Shown piece after piece: positions 46,715 through 58,100 of a DNA stretch of 64,000 bases. The stretch lies in NCBI GenBank assembly GCA_018292915.2, contig JACVVK020000496.1, positions 334,501-398,500 on the forward strand, in the 5' to 3' direction. Every line of letters begins with the position of its first letter. The first letter of the stretch is position 1. Origin of the DNA: Batillaria attramentaria (Eukaryota > Mollusca > Gastropoda > Batillariidae). Below the pieces are notes generated by a model, which made no database searches, was not told the origin of the DNA, and saw only the letters and a list, made by a program, of their open reading frames with translations. The position numbers and the translations under genes are program-made.

Positions 46715-49700
46715 CAAACAAATGATAGGAAAGAGAGAGGTCCCAAGGAGGTGTCTTCGCCAGTCTTGCCTCCTCTGTTTCCGAGTCCTTTAGCCCCCCC
46801 CCCCCCCCTCCCTCCCTCTTTCCTGCTAGATCTAGTAATCACTCTCCCATACACTCTCCGGGGCACACAGTCTTTCAGGGGAAAGAACCATTTTCACAAT
46901 CAGCCAAGAAGGGACTGCACTCTGGAGTCTATATCTCCCATAGAGGTACCGTTCTCTCCTTTGCAGGATCCACTTACCTATTCGCTCCCTTTGAGTAGTA
47001 CCTTTCGCTGCTGCAATAACTACTTGTTAATTTTTATACAGTTACACAACAAATTCACATACTGCTTTCGCTACGTCCCTACTACACTCGCTCTTTTTCT
47101 CAAATTACAAAGAAAGACTGACAATTTGGAAGCTGCGAAACACACTGGATGTCGAACTTAGATTGACCTATTTCGTTGAAATGCAACAGCCTGCAAGCAA
47201 TCCATGTAGATACATAACTTCTCAGGTGATGAAATCTTTCACCATGTCAATAACAGTGTCTCTTTTCCCAAGAGATCCATACATTTACTTGACAGTAGCA
47301 GCTGGTTACCTGTAAGGTATGTTGACTGAATCAGTGTAGTTTTTCACGTCCAAGATCGTCTGCTCATAATTCTTGTGCGGCTCCGTGTTGTAATAGTAAT
47401 AGGCGCCTGGAACAGAAATCTGACACAGGAGTCAAGGCTCGTACTTCAAGAACGAGATGGACTGAATACCACATTCATTGGCGTAATAGCACAAATTGAC
47501 AATGGGGTCAAATTTGGTGTTTATTTGAAGGACCACGTCTGGCCAGTGTTTTAGTTTGTTATGAGTTTTGTCGTCACAAAATAGCGTGATTTTTTTTTTT
47601 TTTAAAATTTTGTAGGGCAAGGTACATGCCAGGGAGTTGCATCTGTAGGCAGACTGCCAGTGAAGCTGCGACTTTTTGCGCAGATGGTAATCAGAGGTGA
47701 CGCGAGTGGATTTGAGTGGCGTTGCTTTATGGCCTGAATAGAAAGTAGAAAAGCATTACTCCAGTGAGGCCTGAGCGCAAAGGAGACATTCGATGTTTTT
47801 GGAACTCCTGTCCAGTACGTGGCCCTAAATGGTCTCTGCATGGTAATGTTTTGTTTCTAGACTAAAGCATTTTTAGTGATGACTATGATGCCTGAGGCTA
47901 ATAGGGAATATATAGGCATTTTGAGGTCTCGTGCACTTGATAATCGGGGGTGGGGGGGGGGGGGGGTGGGGGGAGGGTACCTACCACCGTCGGTCCAGTA
48001 GCCAAGGTAGTTGAGGGTCATATCGCTGTCTCGATAATCGTCAGCCTTGTCATAATAGAACCTCATCAACTGGCCCCATTCCGAGAAAACCTGAAGAAAA
48101 ACAAAAGTAAACGAAAAAAATATAACGACAACAACAACACCAACAACATAAAATCCTTTCCAAAGACCGTTCAAGTGATCCAGGTCATAGGTTTACTAAC
48201 CCTGGTCTTGCTGAATTGATTTGTCTTACTAGGTTACCAGGGTGGGTGCGTGGGTGTTTGGGAGTTTAACGTCCTCTTTCACCACGTAAAGTTGATATCA
48301 AAGACGGGGCAACGAGAAAAAGGCCAGCACAAATATTTGGCCGCACCGGCCGGGATTCGAACTCACGAAGAGGTAACCAGCACTACCAGGGTTAATACCA
48401 TAATTCGATCAAAGAAATCCATAAAAGATGGTCGACACGGCCCTCTCCGAGTTTCCGAGTTGTCATTTTGATCTCAACTTCCCCACTCGAACACCTCCAT
48501 CGCCGAAACGCGGAACAGTTCCAGTATAAGCAAAAACAACCCCCAAAAACAAACAAACAAACAAACCCCAGCAAAAAAACAACAACAACAACAAACATGA
48601 AACAAATAAAATTTAAAAAAAAACCCAAAAAACAAATCAACAAATAGAATTAAAAGAAAAGAAAAAACCTTCAGCAGATTATAAACGATTTTTTTAAAAA
48701 TTACTGATGCACAGTAAAGAGATTTTAGTTTTTCTTAAAGTCACCTGGGACACAATATAACGTACAATTATATTGTCCCAAGCAGAAGGCGTTATTTGGT
48801 TTCGGGCCGAACACTAGCAGTAGCTAGACAGGTATGGTAACGTTAAGCCAAAGAGTCAGATTTCTCTACTATGAGAAGCCGCAAAGTGATGAAAACGGCC
48901 GCAATGGCCAAAAGGAACTGCTCTTCATTTTGGCAAACAGCCTTAGTGCTTTTCACGCGGCAGTTTTTCCTCTCAGAACTTATTACGGACATAGCGATTT
49001 TAAAGACAAACATACCTGATTGATCCCTTGGTCTCCATAGAAAACGATGGTGTCGTATTGAAACTGTTTGGGAACGACCTCGACCCCTCCCATCACGCCC
49101 CAGTTGACCCGGCTGTCCTCGTCCTGGCTCCGCGAAGCCGACATGAACTGAATAAAAATAAGGATAAGAATTCTACAGCATACTGCTATTTTTAACTCAA
49201 TTCCTACTGAGTTTTTCACCAGTGGCCTCATTTTTAAAAAAAAAAAAATCGTAATTAATTCATGGATTTACATTTGACTTTGGGGGAGTGTTACACTTTG
49301 CCTATACTCGTGTTTGCCTCAGTAAGATCCCTGCGTTAAAGAACTATTAATCTTGCCTGATTTTCGCGAACAAAGGCCCAAACCAAAAACGACTTATAAA
49401 ACGTGGGATATTCGTGCTCGGTACGAAATGTGTTCAAATCTTTCGTCACCATCACAAATTTTCAAGATCACAAAATAGAGAAATTGAATCGAATTAAATT
49501 AAATCATCGTCATCATTTTCATCATCGTCATCATCTTACCATCATCATCAAGACAAAAATGATGATATGTGCAGGTTAAACTTTAAATCACTGCTGCTTT
49601 TAACACTTTCTGTGTGCACGTGCGTCGCTTACGCGTGTGCACGTGAGAATGGCCGTTTGAACTGGTTTTTACACACACATTTCCAAGTTGTTGTGCTTGT

Positions 49701-52009
49701 CTATAAATACCTCCGAGAATGGTGCCACAATGACAGCGCCGCCGTTTTGATCAAACAGAGCAAGCGGACCTCCCTCTAGCCCGCCAGACAGAAACACCTC
49801 GGCCACACACCACCTGCATATGACATGACATGACATGACATGACACGACACGACTAGCAGGACATGACAGGACAGGAGACGACGGAACAGGACACTACCG
49901 ACATGACATGACACGGCACGAGGGCTAATAGGGAATATATAGGGTAGGTGGGTGGGTGTTTGGGAGTTTAACGTCCTTTTCCACCACATACGGGTGATCT
50001 CAAAGACGGGGCAAAGATGAAAAAGCCAGCACAATATTTGGCCCCAGCCGCGATTCGAACTCAAGACCCGAGCACTGGAAGTCCAACGCTCTAGGAAATA
50101 TATAGGCATTTTGAGGCATGGAATGACTGATACGACACGACACGATTCGACACGAGGCTAATAGGGAACACATACAGGCATTTTGAGGCCTTGTGCATTT
50201 GCATTCCTTGACCTACAAGTCGTTTGGTTTTCCATCTCTGACCTACGCACCTGGCGACTCTGATGTCTGTGCCGCCGAACATGAGACCCTGGTAACTGAC
50301 GTACGCCAGCCCCGCGTCACTGATGGGCACTTGGAAGGACGGGAACCCCGATAGCACACGGTCCACGGACACGCTGCCGCCAGCGTTCGAGGCTCCATCG
50401 ACAAAGATCTGCGCAAGAAATTATACACTTCGCTCGAACAAAATATTATACCCGATAAACGATCAGTACAATTCACCGTCCATGGGACAGTGTTTGAAAA
50501 CGCCCATAAGTTAACTGGCGTGAGATCTTTAACCATTTCAGTGTCACCGTCGCAGGGGTTAGGGGGAGGGTTATTTGGGAGTTGAACGTCCTTTTTCACC
50601 ACATAAGCGTGATATCAAAGGCGGGACAACGAGAAAAAGGCCAGCACAAATATTTTGGCCCCAGCCGGCATTCGAACTCACGACCCGAGCATTGAAAGTC
50701 CAACGCTCTACTATTCGGCCACCCAGCCCGGCTCCCCGCACCGTCACAGCATTTCAAGAACAGAATTTGTAGCCCAATCGTCACATGTGTTCAAAATCGT
50801 TGGTCTTGCTGGAAAAAAATGTATACACGGCGGGTACATTTTGTTTCCTGATTACAGCTTGTGATCTTAAGAGATGTTATCTTCGTCTTCTTCTTCTTAT
50901 TATTATGAATATTGATACTATTTTTATATACGTACCTGTTGGAATATAACAGCTGGCAGAGACGGGTTAATCCATCTTTTCACACAACACTGGAAACCGC
51001 GGTTACCGGCCTTGTACAGAAAACATGTGGCGCTCCATTCGCCAATCTTGTCCGTACCGCTCTTTTCCGAAGTTCCTGTAAGTTTGAGGCTTCCGTTTTG
51101 GCCCGTGAATTTTTGTCCATCTGTTTCGAGGAAAGTCGGAGCACCTTGCAGCCACGTTGTTTGGCCTTGTCTCAAGGTGTAGTTGCCGTTCTTGTCCAGG
51201 CTAAACTGGAAAGGGTTTGCCTGACTGGGATTCCGCTTCACCGTGTTGCGGCTGTCCTCCGACTTGAAATAGACGGCGTTTTTGTCAATGGCAGCTGCAA
51301 AAGTGGTTGTAGACTTTTAAACAGATTCTTTACTCTTTTTTTTTTTCTTTTCTTTTTTTGTCTGCGCTGGGAACTGCTTGATCACTTTCGCTATGTACAC
51401 TGGGGCACAGACTATCCATTTTCACGACTCGCCGAAAAGGGATTTCACTCGGGAGTCAACTATTTCAATACATGCACAGTTCTCTCCCTTGCAGCGTCCA
51501 ATTACCTATTCGTTCCCTTTGATGGGTGCCGGAGGCGTGGACCTGTGTTTTTGTTTAGCTTACTTTTTCCCCATTGAGATTATGTTCAGGTTTTGTAACA
51601 TGTACACCGGGGCATGATGCGATTTCTGTTTAACCATAATGCATTTCCAAAGGCACAGCTTTACGGAGCTAGAGTAGATCTCGTCTCACTGAGTGATTAA
51701 AAAAAAAAAAAAAACAAACAAACAAACAAACAAACAAACAAACAAGTCCGTTCCTACCAGGGTCAGTTTGGGGGTGTGCACAAGTGGTCTCATAGAAAAA
51801 AAAAAGTCTGCATGGGTTTAAATTTGGCTTGGTGGGAGTGTTCAGTTTGATAATACTCGTGTTTACTACAAGAAGAGCCGTCAAGGAATTGTTAATCTTG
51901 CCTGATTTTCGCATACAGGGCCAAAACCGAAAGAGAGTAAAAAAAACAAACAGTGGTTTACACACACACACACACGCACACGCACACGCACACGCACACG
52001 CACACGCAC

Positions 52010-52044
<35 letters not shown>

Positions 52045-52097
52045 CACACACACACAGACACACAGACACACAGACAGACAGACACACACACAGACAG

Positions 52098-52165
<68 letters not shown>

Positions 52166-52449
52166 CACTGAGCACTTTCTGTGTTACTCTTTTTGCGACA
52201 TCAGCAACATTCCTACCAGGCCAGACACGATATTGAGCGAGATACGTGTGATGATAATTGGCGACTGAGTTTCTTCAAGTTATCATGAGATAACCTCTGA
52301 CCTTGACCCTTCACTTGACCTCCGACCCCCACCCTCCACTTGACCCAGCTGTTGCACTCGCGTTTGTCTTGACTTGAAAACACGCCCCCCAGCCAAAGGT
52401 TTTCAGGTTTAGACCTGAGATGTGTGATAAGATCAACAGATCGAGACTT

Positions 52450-52482
<33 letters not shown>

Positions 52483-52633
52483 TTAGTGATAATGATTTAA
52501 TATAACTATATTTATCAACAGTGGAGGTGTTGACACAGTCACAGACATTGTCAGTTTTCATTTGTGCCATTGCTAACTACTACCATTTTTAAAAAGTAAA
52601 AACAACTAAAAAACTAAGAATCATGTAAGCAAG

Positions 52634-52728
<95 letters not shown>

Positions 52729-53094
52729 CAACGGCAATATGCATCAATCAGATATATATCACATATCACAGGCTCGAACCCACGCTTCATTGCCGTGACA
52801 GCCGTGACGGCCGTTCAGTAGCGCAGCGTGTAAGTCCGACGTGCTACCTATTAGACCACCGCTCACCCCAGTTTCAACGACTGGACATCAGTGCACTCTG
52901 ACGATAGTCCCGATGTAGGAAGTCTGAGACTGGAGCTGGTGTAGCCTGTTTTCATGCATAACACTCCAGTTCATTTTCCAAAATATGCATAACTATATTC
53001 TCCAAGTCTCGCAGGGACAAAAGAACTCATACTGACCTCCTTGGCAACACAGTATAAAACACGCTGTGACTGACAGAAACCATGTCATCGCCAT
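39038..53094 (-). CDS. Gene 3: secreted TIM-barrel glycoside-hydrolase-like protein, complete
   Basis: Exons: 53094-53037, 51294-50936, 50408-50251, 49813-49711, 49147-49016, 48090-47985, 47406-47310, 46500-46405, 46111-46061, 45785-45701, 45056-44997, 44413-44237, 43610-43472, 42612-42504, 41676-41604, 40864-40718, 40250-40099, 39284-39038. Phases are consistent (2349 nt, 782 aa plus stop). MAMTWFLSVTACFILCCQG is a signal peptide. Residues 20-190 look like an N-terminal beta domain (WLQGAPTF). About 260-600 would be the barrel: YLGYWTDGGAYYYY near 298-311, EARTWGL, IQYCMSNPRH near 473-482, and ARVSDDYR at 495-502. Exons 16-18 form a C-terminal beta domain. The RVSDDY and GYWTDGG segments recall clan GH-D enzymes (GH27/GH36; RASDDF in raffinose synthases), so a lysosomal or extracellular glycosidase is plausible; substrate unknown. 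Gene 4 is its tandem paralogue. Confidence 0.9.
39472..39605 (+). mobile_element. SINE type B copy
   Basis: ggatttggccgagtaggtaagg head and a gacgggcaggaattttt junction. The body (caagtcgattcaaattc) matches 57638-57800. It lies inside the last intron of gene 3 with a family A SINE directly behind. Confidence 0.6.
39615..39775 (+). mobile_element. SINE family A copy
   Basis: Head with ggccgaatggtagagcgttg and gagttcgaatcccgac; body slightly shortened at the gtggtgg segment. Last intron of gene 3. Confidence 0.8.
40451..40705. repeat. Poly-G and (CA)n tracts
   Basis: A G run of about 31-34 nt sits at 40457-40488 and a CA run at 40622-40705, which ends only about 13 nt from the donor of gene 3 exon 16. 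Confidence 0.9.
40890..41195 (+). repeat. Dispersed repeat family D, copy 2
   Basis: Matches 32725-33040 and 56430-56950 across the cattacagacgctgtcactg region. It lies in the gene 3 intron between exons 15 and 16. Confidence 0.6.
41340..41750. repeat. (GT)n and (CA)n flanking exon 15 of gene 3
   Basis: GT run at 41342-41404 and CA run at 41691-41748, either side of the 73-nt exon 41676-41604. Their opposite orientation could let the intron RNA pair across the exon. Confidence 0.85.
41873..42335. repeat. Minisatellite of about 22 bp in gene 3 intron
   Basis: About 20 variants of ttactgcatagtgactcgtt occur in tandem, in the intron between exons 14 and 15. Confidence 0.9.
43085..43375 (+). 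mobile_element. Composite SINE family C, near full length
   Basis: A tRNA-like head (ggtggtgagcggtgg, then cggacttagccgctgcgc) leads into ctgctcatcgggggtttctc and a body with ggtattgggtggcgctgc. It is opposite in orientation to 60085-60385. Gene 3 intron between exons 13 and 14. Confidence 0.65.
44440..44790 (-). mobile_element. LINE 3' end fragment in gene 3 intron
   Basis: The minus strand encodes a degraded ORF2 tail (RRSSSERFLKIPKRNVKSF). A 3' UTR follows and ends in an ATT run at 44450-44467. It is inserted between exons 11 and 12 of gene 3, just upstream of the gene-conversion exon. Confidence 0.65.
45255..45575. repeat. C/A-rich low-complexity and (ACC)n
   Basis: Poly-C then poly-A, CAA-type sequence, and a CCA run at 45533-45575, in the gene 3 intron between exons 10 and 11. 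Long Val-rich or Gln/Asn-rich open frames here are artefacts. Confidence 0.85.
45950..46712. repeat. (CAGA)n and (CA)n microsatellites
   Basis: CAGA then CA runs at 45950-46033, and a CA run at 46638-46711. They lie in introns on either side of gene 3 exons 8 and 9. Confidence 0.85.
47490..47650. repeat. Dispersed repeat family H, copy 1
   Basis: Contains tttatttgaaggaccacgtc and catgccagggagttgca. A second copy in the same orientation is in a different intron of gene 4 at 59800-59960. Confidence 0.55.
48238..48370 (-). mobile_element. SINE family A copy, head truncated
   Basis: Body complete on the minus strand; the head is cut after gagttcgaatcccggc. Gene 3 intron between exons 5 and 6. 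Confidence 0.75.
49265..49420 (+). repeat. Dispersed repeat family F, copy 2
   Basis: Contains tatactcgtgtttgcctcag and attaatcttgcctgattttc, related to 9510-9690 and 51815-51960. Gene 3 intron between exons 4 and 5. An ATC run follows at 49503-49560. Confidence 0.5.
49818..49925. repeat. (GACAT)n-type array
   Basis: Pentamers gacat/gacac/gacag repeat beside the acceptor of gene 3 exon 4 (49813). Confidence 0.8.
49946..50095 (-). mobile_element. SINE family A copy
   Basis: Minus-strand head and body, bracketed by related segments reading ggaatatatagg (49929-49940 and 50096-50107). This may be a target-site duplication. Confidence 0.8.
50560..50740 (-). mobile_element. SINE family A copy
   Basis: Minus-strand copy with head gagttcgaatgccggc and full body, in the gene 3 intron between exons 2 and 3. 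This is the third copy within 2.5 kb. Confidence 0.8.
51815..52163. repeat. Dispersed repeat family F copy 3 and compound microsatellite
   Basis: Family F sequence at 51815-51960 is followed directly by CACACG, GA, CAGA and CA runs to 52163, in the first intron of gene 3. The open frames on both strands are repeat artefacts. Confidence 0.75.
52635..52870. repeat. (CA)n next to SINE family C head
   Basis: CA run at 52636-52726. Then at 52755-52870 the minus strand carries a tRNA-like head of family C (ggtctaataggtagcacg region and cggacttacacgctgcgc). First intron of gene 3. Confidence 0.6.
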
Positions 53095-53603
53095 ACTGCT
53101 GCTTTCGTCAGCATTCATCAAACTTCACGAAGAAGTCGTCAGCTTTGCTGGACAGAGTAATCACGTTTTTAATATCGCGGTACACAGAGTTTTCAGTCCC
53201 TTTGAACTTAGCGACAACAAGGCCATAGAGATAAATCACTGACGGTGTCGAATGGTCTCCTCGCCGTGATGTGTGAAGACCTGATTTCGTATTTATCACA
53301 AGACCGTGTCGATGAGCTCTTCAAACAGATATTTAGGATAGAGCTTTTGGCTATTTAGAGTGTACTGCTAAGTACACGGGAGAACATTTCAAAAGTTGCA
53401 GCCACATGTGTGTGAGTCATGATTTTATTAACAATCGCCGTCTGGCTTTCAGTTGTTGGATAAATCGTGTATATAGCCTCACCTCTCATGGCTCATGCAT
53501 ACCATTTACATGTCCCTGTGTAGCCTTAGGCAAATTAAAAATAAAGAACACAGGCAAAAGTTCAAAGCTTGCTCATGTGAAATAAGTGTACACATGTATT
53601 AAG

Positions 53604-53661
<58 letters not shown>

Positions 53662-53854
53662 ACCCGCGCGTGTAAATTCAACAAAATTTATTATCTTTCG
53701 ACCGGGAATTCAGTAAACAATTCGACTTGCAGGCTTGAACATTTTACTTATTATAAATACTATTGCTATTATTATTATTCCCAATAATCCTGAATCAGCT
53801 GTCTCTGAGCAGACACTGAAATAGTAGGAAAACAAAACTTCCCTAGACATGTTC
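53095..53854. other. Spacer between genes 4 and 3, including gene 3 promoter region
   Basis: About 760 bp separate the gene 4 stop codon from the gene 3 start codon. A CA run lies at 53605-53657. I see no clear TATA box. The ORF at 53108-53299 on the minus strand looks like chance. Confidence 0.6.
53687..53692 (-). terminator. Candidate polyadenylation signal of gene 4
   Basis: AATAAA on the minus strand, about 165 bp beyond the gene 4 stop codon at 53855. Confidence 0.35.
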
Positions 53855-54284
53855 TTATGTTACAGTCTTGCATGACGAATCCTTAACACTAAGGACTGAT
53901 GATCCACTCATGCCAAAGACGCAAGAAACACGAGTTATCCTCCCGTCCAGGAAGTAAAGGAAGACGGTCGTCTCCCCTGGTACTCCTTTTAAGGTCAAGG
54001 CCACGTTGTTTGTCAGGACATCTATGTTGCTTACGCGGTCACGTGACATGGGTACAAACTTGTTCTCTTCTCCATAGATGACAAGCTTGGAATTTCTACC
54101 ACAGAGAAAAAAGCAAGAATACTATTGCTTTTGATTCCGATTAAAAAGCAACAACAACAAAAACAACAAAACAAAACAAACAAACAAAATCCCTGCTTTA
54201 TCGTCCCATTCGGGCTGCTTCCCCCGGGGGAAGCCCATTATCGCGGTGCAGCGCCACCCAATACCTATTCTATTTTTTCAATTT

Positions 54285-54325
<41 letters not shown>

Positions 54326-54920
54326 CTCTCTCTCTCTCTCTGTCGCACGCACGCACACACATGGTATGGTATGGTATGGTATGTATGGTATGGTATGGTA
54401 TGGTATACCATACCATACCATACCATACCATACCATACCATACGCACACACATACATATTACCCGATCTGATAGACGGGACTGGTGTAGTACATGCAGAA
54501 CGGGTTACGCCCACAGTGCTCAGTCAACCGTAACGGTGAGTCATCCGTGAAGGGCAACACTTCCGGAGGTTGACCGTAGGCAGAACGAGGTATGGCAACC
54601 GTTGGAATGAACTGCAAATGGCAATAATAATAATAATAATAATAATACGGCGTAATCTTCACCATTTCAGGCAACGCCGATTGTACACCTATGAAAGTGT
54701 CTGCCTTCTTTCCTTTGACTGTCACAAAGTTTGCGTTAGTGGTTGTATTTGTGTAACTGGTCCATCACAGTCGAGGATAACTAAACATAACCGTAACTTT
54801 ATTACCATATGTGCAGACATTAGGAATTTCGGAATCCCGGCTAGGGCCAAAACAAATGTTCGGACCTTTTTCTCGATTTCCCCGTCTATGATATCACCCT
54901 TACAGGGATGAAAAATGAAA

Positions 54921-54992
<72 letters not shown>

Positions 54993-55124
54993 CCCCCTGA
55001 AACAAACACGAACTACCAAGACCTCCAAATAACAAACAAACAAACAAAGCAACAACAGAAACACAACAACAAAAACCCAACCCCTCCCCAAAAAAACAAC
55101 CAAAAAAAACCCACCACCACCACC

Positions 55125-55156
<32 letters not shown>

Positions 55157-58100
55157 CAAAAACCCGACAACAATGAAAGCCCGGTTAAAACAACAACACC
55201 AAGACGAAGAAGATAAAGGAAACAGAAGAAAAGAAGAAAAAAACCCAGGAAACCACTACACGAAACAACAACCACAACAACAGCCATCACAAAAACAGCA
55301 CCACAACCAGGAGACACTGACCAGCTGAAAGCCAGCGTCAGTGGGAGTGAGACTGTACGAGTTGTCCATGGCAGCAGCCAGAATAATGCCGAACACGGCC
55401 GTCTCCCCGATCTGACTGAACGTCGTCCACACCTGACCACGCGGACCCACCCCAGTGTGGAACGCATCCTGTCAAAATGTGAACGTGATGCTGTAGAGAG
55501 ATACCGACATTGTATCTTAAGCGTACGGCTACACGGCTGCCAGTCTGCATGTTGCCTTACTCGGTTGCCTGCTGGCGGGCAGAGGTTTTGCCGCACACGC
55601 AGCCTGCAGCGTTCCAAGGTTTGGGCAGTGATTGGTCATTTGGCTGTACGGGCTGCCTGCGGCTAGCTGGCTGCCAGGAAGATTAGAACGGCTTTCTATT
55701 GCCGCGCCGGCACCGGCAAAGCCCGGGGATTTGCCAGCTGGCAACCAGCGATTTAATTAGGGTTTTCTGCGTTTCCAACCCTGCAAGTGCCGATCCTGGC
55801 AACGTGTAGCAGCGGCCCTTAGAGTCTGGTTACACTTGCCAGTTATACTGGGTTGGGTCCGGGTTGCTGCGTTTACATTCAACCAGCCTAGGTTGAAAAC
55901 GACCCGGGGTCAACCCTGCTACGAACCAAGGTTGACCGTTTTGACTGTTTCGTCGTTGGCTGGATAAGTTTGCCGTCAATTACCTTCAATATCATTACAG
56001 ATATAGGTTTATTTTGCCCCGCAGACCAGTTTGCATCAGCTGCCCAACGTTACTTTTTTTTTTCAATGTAGTACAGGCACACCCAGCCGCGAATTAGTCT
56101 TTGTGGCTTGCGCGGCTTTAAGCCCTAAAAACTCACTCACTCACTTGAAAGGCTGTGTTAAATTTAACAAAGTATTCTGAAAGATTTTTTTTTTTTAATT
56201 TAACAAAAAGTTAACCAAGTGGCTCCTTGTGATCTGAAGATTTCAATTAAGATTGCGATTTTTGCACGGGCTTTTATGAGTTAACTAACCAACACACAAA
56301 CAACGACTTACCTCCATGAACTGTTTGTCAATGGCTGTAGCCGGCTTGTTAGGTCGAAGCACAAGCCCACCAGCATTACAACATCTACAGAAAGGTTAGT
56401 GTTCAAACATTCAACATTAATTTCACCTTTGCTAAGCCAGCTTATCTTCGGGAACAGTTTCGCTGGTCGAGTGCGCTTGTACTCTCGAAATACTCTTGAT
56501 GATTAGTAAAGCTCTTAGTGCGGTACATTGTTGCCTACACTTTGCGGGGGAGCCGGGGTGGTCGAATGGTAGAGCGTTGGACTTCTAATGCTCGGGTCGT
56601 GAGTTCGTATCCCGGCTGGGGCCAAATATTTGAGCTGGCTTTTTCATCGTTGCCCCGTCTTTGATATCACCCGTACGTGGTGGAAAAGGACGTTAAAAAC
56701 TCCCAAACAACCACCAACCAACCTGTTTACACTTTGCGCGAGAGGGCGAACATTCAAATATTACGACTATTGTTACACCACTGGAGCGCTCAGTGTGGTC
56801 ACCGCGTCATCGAGTACGCTTCTGCTGGCTCAGTGCCAGCATTACAGACGCTGTCACTGTCCAGGTGTCTGAGTGATGTGATGATAGATAAAACGGAAAC
56901 ACCTCAGAACGTTCTGTGAGCAACAAAATGGTAGCATCAGCCTATTTAAATAAGCTGTCTCAAGGTATTACATGATGAACGCACTTTCCTTGTAAGTAGA
57001 CAACGCCAAACAAATGATAATATTTCTCACTGCCAGATGCACAGACATTAGTTTCTACAATTCAAGTTTGGTTCAGACAATGGCGAGTTATGCATCGAAA
57101 GTTGGTACATAGATTTTTGTTTTAAAGCAAAGTTCATTCCATTGGATATAATGTATTTCTGCCAATGGGCATGTTTAGTAGGACTTCGTAAGGAGGACTT
57201 CGCTGAGTTTCGTAACCCATTTACTTGTAAATTACGCTCACACGGCAGGGGCCGCGAACGGCTAACGCACTGCGATCAGCTAATGGTACATTTAACGTGC
57301 GTAATTTACATGTAAATGGGTTACACTGCTCAGCGAAGTCCTCCTTACGAAGTCCTACTAAACATGCGTACTGGCAGCTGTTTGTAATACAGTTTAGCCG
57401 AGACAGTAATCGCTGTAGATACACTTTCAGCCAGTGACTACTGTCCACAACGCATTTCCACCAGTAGGTTCACTCACTGCATTAGCATGCTGGCGTTGGT
57501 GTGACCAATCATATCAGCCGGCGCTACAGGTCCTGTGCTCAGCGTAGCAACAGCTGCCTGCAGTTCGCTGTGCGGTTCCGTCAGGTCTGTCAATCAAAAT
57601 ACGTGTACACCCCTGAGGCAAGGTCTTCCCGACAAGCGGATGTGGTCTAGTGGTTAAGGTATTCGACTTCGGATCCTGAACTGCCCGGTTCGAATCCCTG
57701 GTGGGCAGGAATTAGGATGGATGTTTTCCTTTGCAAATCGAGTCAAAATCATGTGCAGGCTTGTTTACGGGGCCTGTCCCTCGTGTACACACGCACGCAG
57801 AAATATCAAGTATGCACGCTAAAAATCCCACGTCCATCTTTCAAAGAAGAGTAGGCTGTGGTCGGTGTCGTGGTAAACAGAAATACTGTCGCACGCACCA
57901 GGGTGAATAGCAGGGTGAAGGTTTGCACATAAAGTAGCACTTCGCATATGTGCGCCGACGAGAAGTCTGCCATACCATATCAAACCTTCATTGTCAGTAA
58001 CGTGTTTGAGTACACAATTAATAATTTCTGGCATACACGATAATTAACTTGTCAAGATAACAAAGTTATGGTTAAAGGCAGGCCTAAAGTCATCTTGGGG

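Noticed and set aside
51669..52236. Cys/Val/Ser and His/Thr frames of 135-168 codons
   Set aside because: Encoded by CA, GA and CAGA microsatellites in the first intron of gene 3.
53108..53299. 63-codon frame upstream of gene 3
   Set aside because: No signal peptide, paralogue or splice evidence; it is in the promoter spacer and fits chance.
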